A stretch of 13,692 bases of DNA from Rhizobium sp. Q54 (lineage in GTDB: Bacteria > Pseudomonadota > Alphaproteobacteria > SMXS01), in contig CAMBYA010000028.1 of the NCBI GenBank assembly GCA_945872035.1, positions 1 through 13,692 on the forward strand. The letters run 5' to 3'. The position numbers and the translations under genes are program-made. The notes beneath the pieces were generated by a model. That model made no database searches, was not told the origin of the DNA, and saw only the letters and a list, made by a program, of their open reading frames with translations. How positions within the stretch are numbered: the first letter of the stretch is position 1; every line of letters begins with the position of its first letter. Shown here piece by piece: positions 1-5,930 of this stretch.

Positions 1-1
1 C

Positions 2-667
2 TACCAGCACCGGGTGCTGTTCTGGGGCATCCTGGGCGTGATCGTCCTGCGGGCGATCATGATCGGCTTTGGCGCCGCGATCGTGTCCGAGTTCTCCTGG
101 GTGCTCTATGTGTTCGCCGCGTTCCTTATCATGACCGGCATCAAAATGCTGGTGTTCGAAGAGAAGCCGCGCTCCATAGCCGACAATCCGCTGCTGAAAA
201 TGTTCCGCAAGCGGTTCAACGTCACCGATGAGCTGCACGGCCAGCGCTTCCTTGTGAAGCAGCCTCATCCGACGACCGGCAAGCTGGTCTGGTTTGCGAC
301 GCCGCTGTTGATGGCGCTGGTTCTGATCGAAATCGCCGACGTCATCTTCGCCGTGGACTCGGTGCCCGCGATCTTCGCCATCACCACGGACCCGTTCATC
401 GTCTACACTTCCAACATCTTCGCCATCCTGGGCCTGCGAGCCTTGTATTTCGCCCTGGCCGCGATCGTTGACCGGTTCCATTACCTGAAGACCGCGTTGG
501 CGGTGCTGCTGATCTTCATCGGCGGCAAGGTTTTCGTCGCCGATCTGATCGGCCTCGAGAAGTTCCCGCCGACCCTGTCCCTGGTCGTCACCCTCCTCAT
601 CCTCGCGTCGGGCGTCGCGTATTCCCTCTGGCGAACGCGCAAGCCCGCCGTCGACCGCCCGGCATGA
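2..667 (+). CDS. terC: TerC-family integral membrane protein (5' end outside window)
   Basis: The reading frame is open from the window edge (base 2), so the start and roughly the first 100 residues of a usual ~320-aa Alx/TerC protein are missing; 221 codons are visible. The visible part has about five hydrophobic segments. It carries the family hallmark at 335-370, encoding ADVIFAVDSVPA, followed by the AIFAI and NIFAILGLRALYF blocks, whose acidic residues lie inside membrane helices. A hydrophilic loop (about 165-290) follows the first visible helices, as in Alx-type members. TerC-family proteins sit in the inner membrane and are linked to Mn2+ export or metal loading and, in ter clusters, to tellurite resistance; which cation is moved here cannot be told from sequence. 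A TerB-like gene follows 133 bases downstream, supporting a ter/metal context. The end is TGA at 665-667. Family call is firm; substrate is inference. Confidence 0.93.
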   Translation, partial: YQHRVLFWGILGVIVLRAIMIGFGAAIVSEFSWVLYVFAAFLIMTGIKMLVFEEKPRSIADNPLLKMFRKRFNVTDELHGQRFLVKQPHPTTGKLVWFATPLLMALVLIEIADVIFAVDSVPAIFAITTDPFIVYTSNIFAILGLRALYFALAAIVDRFHYLKTALAVLLIFIGGKVFVADLIGLEKFPPTLSLVVTLLILASGVAYSLWRTRKPAVDRPA

Positions 668-693
668 CGAACGCGTGACCTGGGGCCGGAGTC

Positions 694-780
694 CCGCTGG
701 TGAGGCCGTCGATGCGGCGGTCCCCAGCGGCGAAGGCAACCGGCCCGAACGGCGGAAATCAACACCGGGCACAGTCCCGG
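694..780 (+). promoter_or_regulatory. Possible structured RNA leader before the TerB-like gene
   Basis: The 133-base gap between the TerC and TerB-like genes contains two clear hairpins. The first pairs CCGCTGG (694-700) with CCAGCGG (724-730) and encloses an inner stem GCCG (705-708) with CGGC (715-718). The second pairs CCGGG (765-769) with CCCGG (776-780) around a six-base loop and ends about ten bases before the AAAGGG ribosome-binding site. I do not recognise a known riboswitch class; it does not read as a yybP-ykoY manganese element. In such GC-rich DNA hairpins arise by chance, so this is only a candidate leader or attenuator. Confidence 0.25.
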
Positions 781-800
781 TCAAACGGAAAGGGCTGAAC

Positions 801-1268
801 ATGCCATATCGACGCTCACTGGGAAGGTTCTCGAACAGGACCTGGGAAGAGTTCAACGCCGAAGTGCACAGGGCGCGTAGCGAGCACTTGCTGGAAGGGA
901 TCATCGCCGGCTGTGCCATCGTCGCCTATGCCGATGGATGGGCTACCCAGGAGGAGCGAGACCGCATGCTCGGGCTGATCCGCGGCTTCGAGCCCATTGC
1001 CGCATTCGGCCTCGACGATGCATTGGCGACGTTCGAAGCGCTCAGCGACCGCTTCGTCAGCGACCACGAGCGGGCCGAGCGCGAGTCGCTGGAGGCGGTC
1101 GCCAAGCTTCGCGGCGCCCAGCGCTACCCGGCGCTGCTCGTGGAGGCGTGTTGCGCGATCGCGGCCGCGGATGGCGGTTTTGATGCCGAGGAACGCAATG
1201 CGGCCATCCGGATTTGCACTGTGCTCGGGCTCGATCCTGCCCAGTTCAACATAGCGGACGCGCCATGA
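801..1268 (+). CDS. TerB-like (tellurite-resistance/acidic helical) protein
   Basis: A 155-aa soluble protein. The ATG at 801 is preferred because AAAGGG lies 7-12 bases upstream; an in-frame GTG at 675 would add a 42-residue tail of low-complexity, non-conserved sequence. The protein shows the internal two-fold pattern of TerB/DUF533-like domains: AYADGWATQEERDRM (residues 42-56) and AAADGGFDAEERNAAI (121-136). Each is a helix end with an ADG turn and an EE pair that make an acidic, metal-binding-like site. TerB proteins are cytoplasmic or membrane-associated helical bundles that occur with TerC/TerD in metal and tellurite stress clusters; their biochemical action is not settled. Two adjacent cysteines (C117, C118) lie in the second helix. 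Position directly after TerC supports the call and suggests co-transcription. Confidence 0.85.
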   Translation: MPYRRSLGRFSNRTWEEFNAEVHRARSEHLLEGIIAGCAIVAYADGWATQEERDRMLGLIRGFEPIAAFGLDDALATFEALSDRFVSDHERAERESLEAVAKLRGAQRYPALLVEACCAIAAADGGFDAEERNAAIRICTVLGLDPAQFNIADAP

Positions 1269-1327
1269 CCCGGGCCATCGGCCTTGCCAAGGTCCGCCAT
1301 GCGCGGCCCGACCTGGCACTCACCACC

Positions 1328-1332
1328 AGGAG
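1328..1332 (+). promoter_or_regulatory. Ribosome-binding site of the 104-aa gene
   Basis: AGGAG lies six bases before the ATG at 1339. It is one of the best Shine-Dalgarno matches in the window and supports this small unknown gene as real and this start as correct. Confidence 0.7.
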
Positions 1333-1338
1333 CCCCGG

Positions 1339-1653
1339 ATGATCAACGAGCTCATTATGTACTTGGTATCGGTTTTCATTATCGAGCCTTTCGATGTGGC
1401 GATGGGTGATGCGCTGCGGGAAGCGCAGGCGCCGGCGGCGGTGGTGGAGCAAGTGAGCGGATGCATCGCCACCGCGCCCGTCGTCCTGGCCGAGAAGGTG
1501 CAGGGCGACTGGGGGTGGGCGATCGGCGCCGCGGTCAAGGTGGCGGTTGGCCTCGATTCGGTCGAGTCTGTGGTGTCCGGCGCGGTCCCCGAGTGCGGCG
1601 CCGCCCTCGCTGCGGTCAAACCCTTTCTGTCGGGAAGCCCCGGCGAGGCATGA
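1339..1653 (+). CDS. Unknown small protein with hydrophobic N-terminus (104 aa)
   Basis: I do not recognise a named family. The start is set by AGGAG six bases upstream. The first ~18 residues (MINELIMYLVSVFIIEPF) are hydrophobic and could be a membrane anchor. The remainder is alanine/valine-rich and moderately acidic, with two cysteines (C42, C86) near the start of the middle part and near the C-terminus that could form a disulfide if exported, and a tryptophan pair W58/W60. The start of the next gene is 19 bases after the stop, so the two probably share a transcript. Reality as a gene is supported by the ribosome-binding site, the tight spacing to the next gene and the GC-rich third codon positions; function is unknown. 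Its place between TerB and the channel genes hints at a membrane or envelope role, which is inference. Confidence 0.7.
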   Translation: MINELIMYLVSVFIIEPFDVAMGDALREAQAPAAVVEQVSGCIATAPVVLAEKVQGDWGWAIGAAVKVAVGLDSVESVVSGAVPECGAALAAVKPFLSGSPGEA

Positions 1654-1672
1654 CCCCGGACAGGTGACCGCA

Positions 1673-2044
1673 ATGCCTCACAGCCAGTTCAGGAAGCCGG
1701 GTCGCGGGCGGCGGGTGCCTGCCGGGGGGCCGTCTCCTCACCGGCAAGTCCGGGAAACCCTGATCCGTGTGGGCCTGCCGCTGCTCGTGGCGCTGTTGGT
1801 CGCCGTATGGCTGCCTTCGCCGCTGTTCCTGCCCGTAATGGAGGTGTTCTCGTTCTATGCGGCGATGGGCATGGCTCTGTCGGCCTTCTGGCGCCGCGAA
1901 GAGGTGGCCGAGGCAGGCCGGTTCAATCGCTGGGACAGCGCCATGATCCTGATGGCGGCAAGCATGACTTTCGCCTTGTTCGTCGACGAAGCGGCTGCCC
2001 TCGCATTCATCGAGAAGTCGATCGATGACTCGCTCGCGCACTAG
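1673..2044 (+). CDS. Unknown small membrane protein overlapping the channel gene (123 aa)
   Basis: No family is recognised. The ATG at 1673 is chosen because GGACAGG lies just upstream (1658-1664) and the preceding frame would overlap the upstream gene by more than 100 bases. The first 28 residues are basic (many Arg, Pro, Gly), then come about three hydrophobic segments: ~33-47, ~51-73 and ~90-106, the last running into an acidic pair D105/E106. The basic N-terminus predicts a cytoplasmic N-terminus by the positive-inside rule. The last 20 bases overlap the start of the BacNav-type channel in another frame, so translation of the two is probably coupled. An accessory or assembly role for the channel is attractive but rests only on this overlap. 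Confidence 0.75.
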   Translation: MPHSQFRKPGRGRRVPAGGPSPHRQVRETLIRVGLPLLVALLVAVWLPSPLFLPVMEVFSFYAAMGMALSAFWRREEVAEAGRFNRWDSAMILMAASMTFALFVDEAAALAFIEKSIDDSLAH

Positions 2045-2840
2045 AGCCGCCCTTCAGCGCTTTATCGAAGCCGGGCCGACCCGGGGCGTGATCATGGCGG
2101 CCATCATCATCAGTTCCGCCGCCCTGGGCCTGGAAACCTGGCCCGTTGCCGCCGAGCGGTTTGGCGGTGTCTTTCGCGCTGTCGACGTGATGGCCGTCAT
2201 GATCTTTACGAGCGAACTCGCCATCAAGCTGTTCGTCTACCGGTGGGCGTTTTTCCGCGATGGCTGGAACGTCTTCGACTTCATCATCGTAAGCCTGTCG
2301 ATTGCGACGCTGGGTTCGGGCACCGGCGTCCTGCGTGCGCTGAGAATTCTCCGCACCCTGCGCCTGCTGTCGCTGGTGCCGCGGATGCGCGTGGTGATCC
2401 AGGCGCTTCTGGGCGCCATTCCGGCAATGGGCGCGGTCTTCTTCCTCATCGCGCTGGTGTTCTACGTCTCTGCGGTCATGACCACGAAGCTCTTCGGCGC
2501 GGCATTTCCCGACTGGTTCGGCTCCATCGGCGCCTCGCTGTATTCGCTGTTTCAGATCATGACGCTGGAAGCCTGGTCCGACGGCATCGTCCGTCCGATC
2601 ATGGAGGTCTATCCGCTCGCCTGGATGTTCTTCATCCCCTTCATCCTGATTACGTCGTTCATCGTCCTGAACCTGTTCATCGCGATCATCGTCAACGCGA
2701 TGCACGGCATCGATCGCGAACAGGCGGTGGCGGACGAGCAGGGATTGTCGCGCCAGATCGCCCTGCTCCGAGAGGAGATCTCGGCCTTGCGTGCCGAACG
2801 GGTGTCGGGGAACGCCACGCCGATCGCCCATTCAACCTGA
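2025..2840 (+). CDS. Bacterial voltage-gated cation channel (BacNav/NaChBac family)
   Basis: A complete 271-aa six-helix channel subunit (NaChBac is 274 aa), expected to form an inner-membrane tetramer. The voltage sensor has E64 in S2, N82/D85 in S3 and an S4 with arginines every third residue: R104, R107, R110, R113, then R120 and R122. S5 covers about 131-155. The pore filter is TLEAWSD (180-186), followed by S6 (about 200-225) with the family NLFIAIIVNAM block. The tail holds a predicted coiled coil (about 234-262, LSRQIALLREEISALRAE), the usual BacNav tetramerisation element. The filter keeps Glu182 and Trp184 but has Ala183 where Na+ channels have Ser and Asp186 where NavAb has Met, so selectivity may be mixed Na+/Ca2+ (inference). 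The start overlaps the preceding membrane-protein gene by 20 bases. A GAGAAG sequence (2012-2017) may serve as ribosome-binding site. Confidence 0.94.
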   Translation: MTRSRTRAALQRFIEAGPTRGVIMAAIIISSAALGLETWPVAAERFGGVFRAVDVMAVMIFTSELAIKLFVYRWAFFRDGWNVFDFIIVSLSIATLGSGTGVLRALRILRTLRLLSLVPRMRVVIQALLGAIPAMGAVFFLIALVFYVSAVMTTKLFGAAFPDWFGSIGASLYSLFQIMTLEAWSDGIVRPIMEVYPLAWMFFIPFILITSFIVLNLFIAIIVNAMHGIDREQAVADEQGLSRQIALLREEISALRAERVSGNATPIAHST

Positions 2841-2866
2841 AACACTGCTCTCGAAAGGCCGGAGTC

Positions 2867-4210
2867 ATGCCAACGACCTCTCAAGCCATCGACACGGGGT
2901 ACCGCCCCGCCCATGCCTGGTATGCGGTGGGCGTGCTGGTCCTTGCCTACACGTTTTCTTTCATCGACAGACAGATACTCGGGCTGCTCGTCACCCCCAT
3001 CAAGCGGGACCTGGGAATCGGCGACTTCGAAGTCGGCTTGCTCGGCGGGTTGGCCTTCGCGTTGTTCTATACGTGTCTCGGCCTTCCGATAGGTCGGCTC
3101 GCGGACCGTCACAACAGGCGCAACATCATCGCCATGGGCATTGCCGTCTGGAGCGTCATGACCGCGGTCTGTGGTCTTGCCAAGACTTTCGGAGGTCTGT
3201 TCCTGGCGCGCATGGGCGTGGGCGTCGGCGAGGCGGCGCTGTCGCCGCCGGCCTATTCGCTGATCGCCGACATGTTTCCGCCCGAAAAGCTTGCCCGCGC
3301 CCTGAGCGTCTACAGCACGGGCATTTTCATCGGCAGCGCGCTGGCCTACATCCTCGGTGCCAGCGTTGTGCAGATGGTCGCCGATGCGCCGCCAATATTG
3401 TTGCCCGTCCTCGGCGAAATTCACGCCTGGCAGCTAACGTTCTTCATCGTCGGGCTGCCCGGACTGCTGGTGGCGCTGCTGATGCTGACGGTGCGCGAAC
3501 CCGCCCGGAAAACCGGCCACGATGCATCGCGCAGCCCCGGGGACACAGTTCCTCTGCGCGAAGTGGTGGCATTCCTTCGGGCCGGGAAGGGAACCTTTGG
3601 GGCCCATTTCGCCGGTTTTTCAATGCTGGCGGTCTTCGGCTACGGCACGGCGATGTGGATACCGGAGTTCATCAACCGGAGCCACGGGTGGGCAATCTAC
3701 GATGCGGGATATGCCTATGGTTTTCTCATTCTGGTGTTCGGCATATCCGGCGTGCTGCTGGGCGGGGTGTTCAGCGACTGGCTACGCCAGAGGGGGCGGA
3801 CCGACGCCTATATGCGGGTGGTCATGCTGGCGGCCTGCGCCATGGCTCCGTGCGCGATCCTCTTTCCGCTGGTCGGGTCCGAGGTGATCATGCTTCTACT
3901 GCTCGCCCTCGTGGTGTTTTTCGGCGCCATGCCCGCGGGTGTGGCCGCTGCGGCGCTCCAGAGCGTCACGCCCAACCACATGCGGGCGCAGGTGTCGGCC
4001 CTGCACCTGTTTTTCGCGAACCTGATCGGCATGGGCGTGGGGCCGGGGTTGGTCGGATTCTTCACCGACTATGTGCTCTTCGATCCGGGGAAGTTGAACA
4101 TCGCGCTGAGCCTGACCGCGATGGCCACCGTTCCTGTCGCGGCGATTATCCTCATGCTGGGCCTCAAGCCGTTCCGCGCGAGCGTTGCGATGGCGAGGGG
4201 CTGGAGTTAG
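2867..4210 (+). CDS. MFS transporter, spinster-like
   Basis: A 447-aa major facilitator of the usual size. The ATG at 2867 follows the channel stop by 26 bases, with AAAGG (2854-2858) upstream; the frame is open much further 5' but that part is a shadow of the channel gene. TM1 carries the spinster-type FIDRQILGLLVTPIKRDL block (D34, R35). Motif A between TM2 and TM3 reads GRLADRHNRRN (76-86), and TM4 has R115 in ARMGVGVGEAAL. A central loop near 210-240 separates the two six-helix halves. A segment between TM5 and TM6 (about 170-188) is longer than in many MFS proteins. Bacterial spinster homologues are proton-coupled exporters or importers of lipids, organic acids or drugs, often unassigned; the substrate here is unknown. 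It may be the last gene of the terC-to-channel run, since 438 bases without an intact gene follow. Confidence 0.9.
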   Translation: MPTTSQAIDTGYRPAHAWYAVGVLVLAYTFSFIDRQILGLLVTPIKRDLGIGDFEVGLLGGLAFALFYTCLGLPIGRLADRHNRRNIIAMGIAVWSVMTAVCGLAKTFGGLFLARMGVGVGEAALSPPAYSLIADMFPPEKLARALSVYSTGIFIGSALAYILGASVVQMVADAPPILLPVLGEIHAWQLTFFIVGLPGLLVALLMLTVREPARKTGHDASRSPGDTVPLREVVAFLRAGKGTFGAHFAGFSMLAVFGYGTAMWIPEFINRSHGWAIYDAGYAYGFLILVFGISGVLLGGVFSDWLRQRGRTDAYMRVVMLAACAMAPCAILFPLVGSEVIMLLLLALVVFFGAMPAGVAAAALQSVTPNHMRAQVSALHLFFANLIGMGVGPGLVGFFTDYVLFDPGKLNIALSLTAMATVPVAAIILMLGLKPFRASVAMARGWS

Positions 4211-4325
4211 GGTCGGGCATCCTGCGGTTTCCGGCTGGCCGGTGGCGTTGGCGCCGGGCCGCGGAACCAATCCGGCATCCGCGCTATTCACCGCTCGCTA
4301 CACTGCGGGCCAGGGGTAGGTTGAT

Positions 4326-4574
4326 GTGAGTGGGAGGCAGCACGGATTGGACGGCATGGCCGCGCGCCTCGGCGCCTGCGACTGGTCGCGCAAGCCGCTC
4401 GGCCCGCGTGAACACTGGCCGCCCGCATCCGGGAGCTGGTCTCCCGGTCAAAGGCCACTGATGCGGGGCCGAAGTATACCGAAAGATTACCGGAGGCGCC
4501 CGGAATGCAAGGCGTTACCATCGCGTCGCTGGCTGGTCGTTGCGCGCCGTGCGAACATGCCCGAACACGTTTGA
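4326..4574 (+). pseudogene. N-terminal stub of a PAS-type sensor histidine kinase
   Basis: From a GTG at 4326, with AGGGGTAGG (4312-4320) upstream, the frame encodes GMAARLGACDWSRKPLGPRE then HWPPA. The pattern D-W-x-x-x-P-L-G-P-x-x-x-W-P is the typical opening of many alphaproteobacterial PAS sensor kinases, which continue into a PAS domain. Here the likeness stops at about 4428 and the frame runs on without recognisable sequence to a TGA at 4572-4574. In the neighbouring frame after the break (from about 4425) RIRELVSRSKATDAG could be a scrap of a kinase dimerisation region, which is weak. The intact kinase would be several hundred residues longer, so this is a deletion relic and probably non-functional. 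If expressed it would be an 82-aa protein. Confidence 0.5.
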
Positions 4575-4598
4575 CAGCGCCGCGCCATAGGCGCTAGA
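4571..4598 (+). promoter_or_regulatory. Sigma70-type promoter of the Nudix-DUF47 gene
   Basis: A perfect -35 box TTGACA (4571-4576) is followed after 16 bases by a weak -10 box GCTAGA (4593-4598). Transcription would start near 4605 and leave a leader of only about 26-44 bases, depending on which start codon is used. Orientation and distance fit the downstream gene. Confidence 0.5.
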
Positions 4599-4648
4599 GC
4601 GGTGGTGAAGCCGTCACATCGGGGGTTACGATTCAACAGATCGCCGCA

Positions 4649-5752
4649 TTGCCCTACAGGGCCACGTCGGACGCGCTCGACGCGCCCGTAAGCGTCCTGC
4701 TGGTCACGTCCATGGAGACGAAGCGGTGGGTATTGCCCAAGGGCAACCTGGTGAAGGGCCTGTCGGCCCATGCCTCTGCCGCGCACGAGGCCGAGGAGGA
4801 GGCGGGCGTGCTCGGCGCCGCGTGTCCGACGTCCATCGGGTCGTACCGTTACCGCAAGCGGCGCAACAACGGCGCCTCGCTGATGGTGGACGTGGACGTG
4901 TTCCCGATCGCCGTCACCGACGAGCTGGATGAGTGGAAGGAGCAGGACCGCCGCGAGCGACGCTGGTTCTCGCTGGTCGATGCCGCCAACGCCGTCGATG
5001 AGCCCGAGCTCAAGGGCATCATCCGCGGCTTCAGGGCAAATGAAGTCAACCGGGCCTTCAAGGCCGGGCCCCTGGCAAGCTTCAGGGAAATGGGGAGAGG
5101 ATTCCGGTTGTTTCACCGGTTCCAGGCGCTGTTGCCGCGCCAGGGCAACTTCTTCGCGCTTTTCGAGGCCCAAGCCCGGACGCTCAATGCCGGCAGTGAT
5201 GCGCTGGTTCGCTTGTTGCAGGGCGGCCCGGGCATGCAGGACCACATCACCGAGATCATCAGGCGCGAGCACGAGGCCGATGACATCATTCGCGAGGTGA
5301 TGCAGACCGTGCGTCGCACTTTCCTGACGCCGTTCGACCGCAGCGCGATTATCCGCCTGATCAGCGCCATGGACGATGCCATCGACCAGATGCAGCAGAC
5401 CGCCCAGGCGATCAGCCTTTACGAGGTCATGGAATTCGACCAGGAAATGAAGGATATCGCGGCGATCATCGTCGATGCCTCGCGGCTTATCTCCGAGGCG
5501 CTGCCGCTGCTGCGCAAGATCGGCGACAACGGCGTGCGGCTGCACGAGCTGACCGAGCGGCTGGTGAAGATGGAAGGCCACTCCGAGGAGATCCATGCCG
5601 CCGGCCTCAAGGCGCTGTTCAAGGCGCACGGGCAGAGCAATACGCTGCGCTTCATCGTCTCGCGCGAGATCTACAGCCATTTGGAGCGCGTCGTCGACCG
5701 GTTCGAGGACGTGGCGAACGAGATCGATGGGCTTGTGATCGACCACGCCTGA
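4649..5752 (+). CDS. Nudix hydrolase-DUF47 (PhoU-like) fusion protein
   Basis: A 367-aa two-domain protein. Residues ~1-130 are a Nudix domain of the diphosphoinositol-polyphosphatase-like type, with WVLPKG (27-32) and the box tail HEAEEEAGV (46-54). The usual Arg is His46 and the first box Glu is Leu38, but the metal-binding E47, E50 and E51 are kept. Residues ~155-365 are a DUF47/PhoU-like helical bundle with ExxxD-type motifs: E207-D211, D242-D246 and ERVVD near the C-terminus. DUF47 proteins act with Pit phosphate permeases; Nudix enzymes cleave X-linked diphosphates. A role in phosphate control through a phosphorylated nucleotide, inositol pyrophosphate or polyphosphate is inferred. The start is uncertain: TTG 4649 has no ribosome-binding site, and the codons just before it (QQIAAL) look like conserved domain sequence, so an ATT at 4631 behind GGGGG is possible. 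The stop overlaps the Pit remnant (TGATG). Confidence 0.88.
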   Translation: MPYRATSDALDAPVSVLLVTSMETKRWVLPKGNLVKGLSAHASAAHEAEEEAGVLGAACPTSIGSYRYRKRRNNGASLMVDVDVFPIAVTDELDEWKEQDRRERRWFSLVDAANAVDEPELKGIIRGFRANEVNRAFKAGPLASFREMGRGFRLFHRFQALLPRQGNFFALFEAQARTLNAGSDALVRLLQGGPGMQDHITEIIRREHEADDIIREVMQTVRRTFLTPFDRSAIIRLISAMDDAIDQMQQTAQAISLYEVMEFDQEMKDIAAIIVDASRLISEALPLLRKIGDNGVRLHELTERLVKMEGHSEEIHAAGLKALFKAHGQSNTLRFIVSREIYSHLERVVDRFEDVANEIDGLVIDHA

Positions 5753-5913
5753 TGGAAACCACGATCATCGACAAGGACATCGTCGCCCCTCAGGTGATCT
5801 CCGGCGCGCTGATCGGCGGACTGGTCGTCGCCGGCGTTGCGCGGGCCGGCCTTGACAGCATTGTCTGGCCGGGCGTGATCAAGACCGCCTCGGCCATCGT
5901 CCTGTCGCCATGA
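5752..5913 (+). pseudogene. Remnant of a Pit-type inorganic phosphate permease
   Basis: A 53-codon frame starts by TGATG overlap with the preceding stop. Its text matches pieces of Pit permeases. DIVAPQVISGAL (residues 9-20) fits the block before the re-entrant loop. IGGLVVAGVARAGL (21-34) fits the block just after the SSSSHAL signature. Then WPGVIKTASAIVLSP (39-53) fits the next helix. The stretch between GAL and IGG, which in Pit holds the helix and the SSSSHAL signature, is absent, as if ...GAL and ...HAL had been joined. A TGA follows VLSP directly; with one extra base the text would go on as MMGL, which also fits the family, so a frameshift is likely. The large N-terminal and C-terminal parts of a normal Pit protein (roughly 330-500 aa) are missing. 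Location after DUF47, the usual pit partner, strongly supports the identity. It cannot transport phosphate. Confidence 0.75.
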
Positions 5914-5930
5914 TGGGGCTGTTCCGAGGC

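Larger units (their letters stand above)
4211..4648 (+). other. Long gap with a kinase remnant and a promoter
   Basis: No intact gene is visible in these 438 bases. The first ~110 bases hold nothing recognisable apart from a purine-rich AGGGGTAGG (4312-4320) before the kinase stub. The middle holds that stub and its decayed tail. The last ~80 bases hold the promoter and short leader of the Nudix-DUF47 gene. Confidence 0.6.

Noticed and set aside
694..780. yybP-ykoY manganese riboswitch, because a TerC gene is adjacent
   Set aside because: The region is downstream of the TerC gene, and I could not find the conserved loop sequences of that class.
675..800. GTG start of the TerB-like gene at 675
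   Set aside because: The extra 42 residues are low in complexity, and the good ribosome-binding site belongs to ATG 801.
2243..2866. Extension of the MFS frame upstream of ATG 2867
   Set aside because: It lies inside the channel gene and its text is basic and non-conserved; the MFS family begins at the ATG at 2867.
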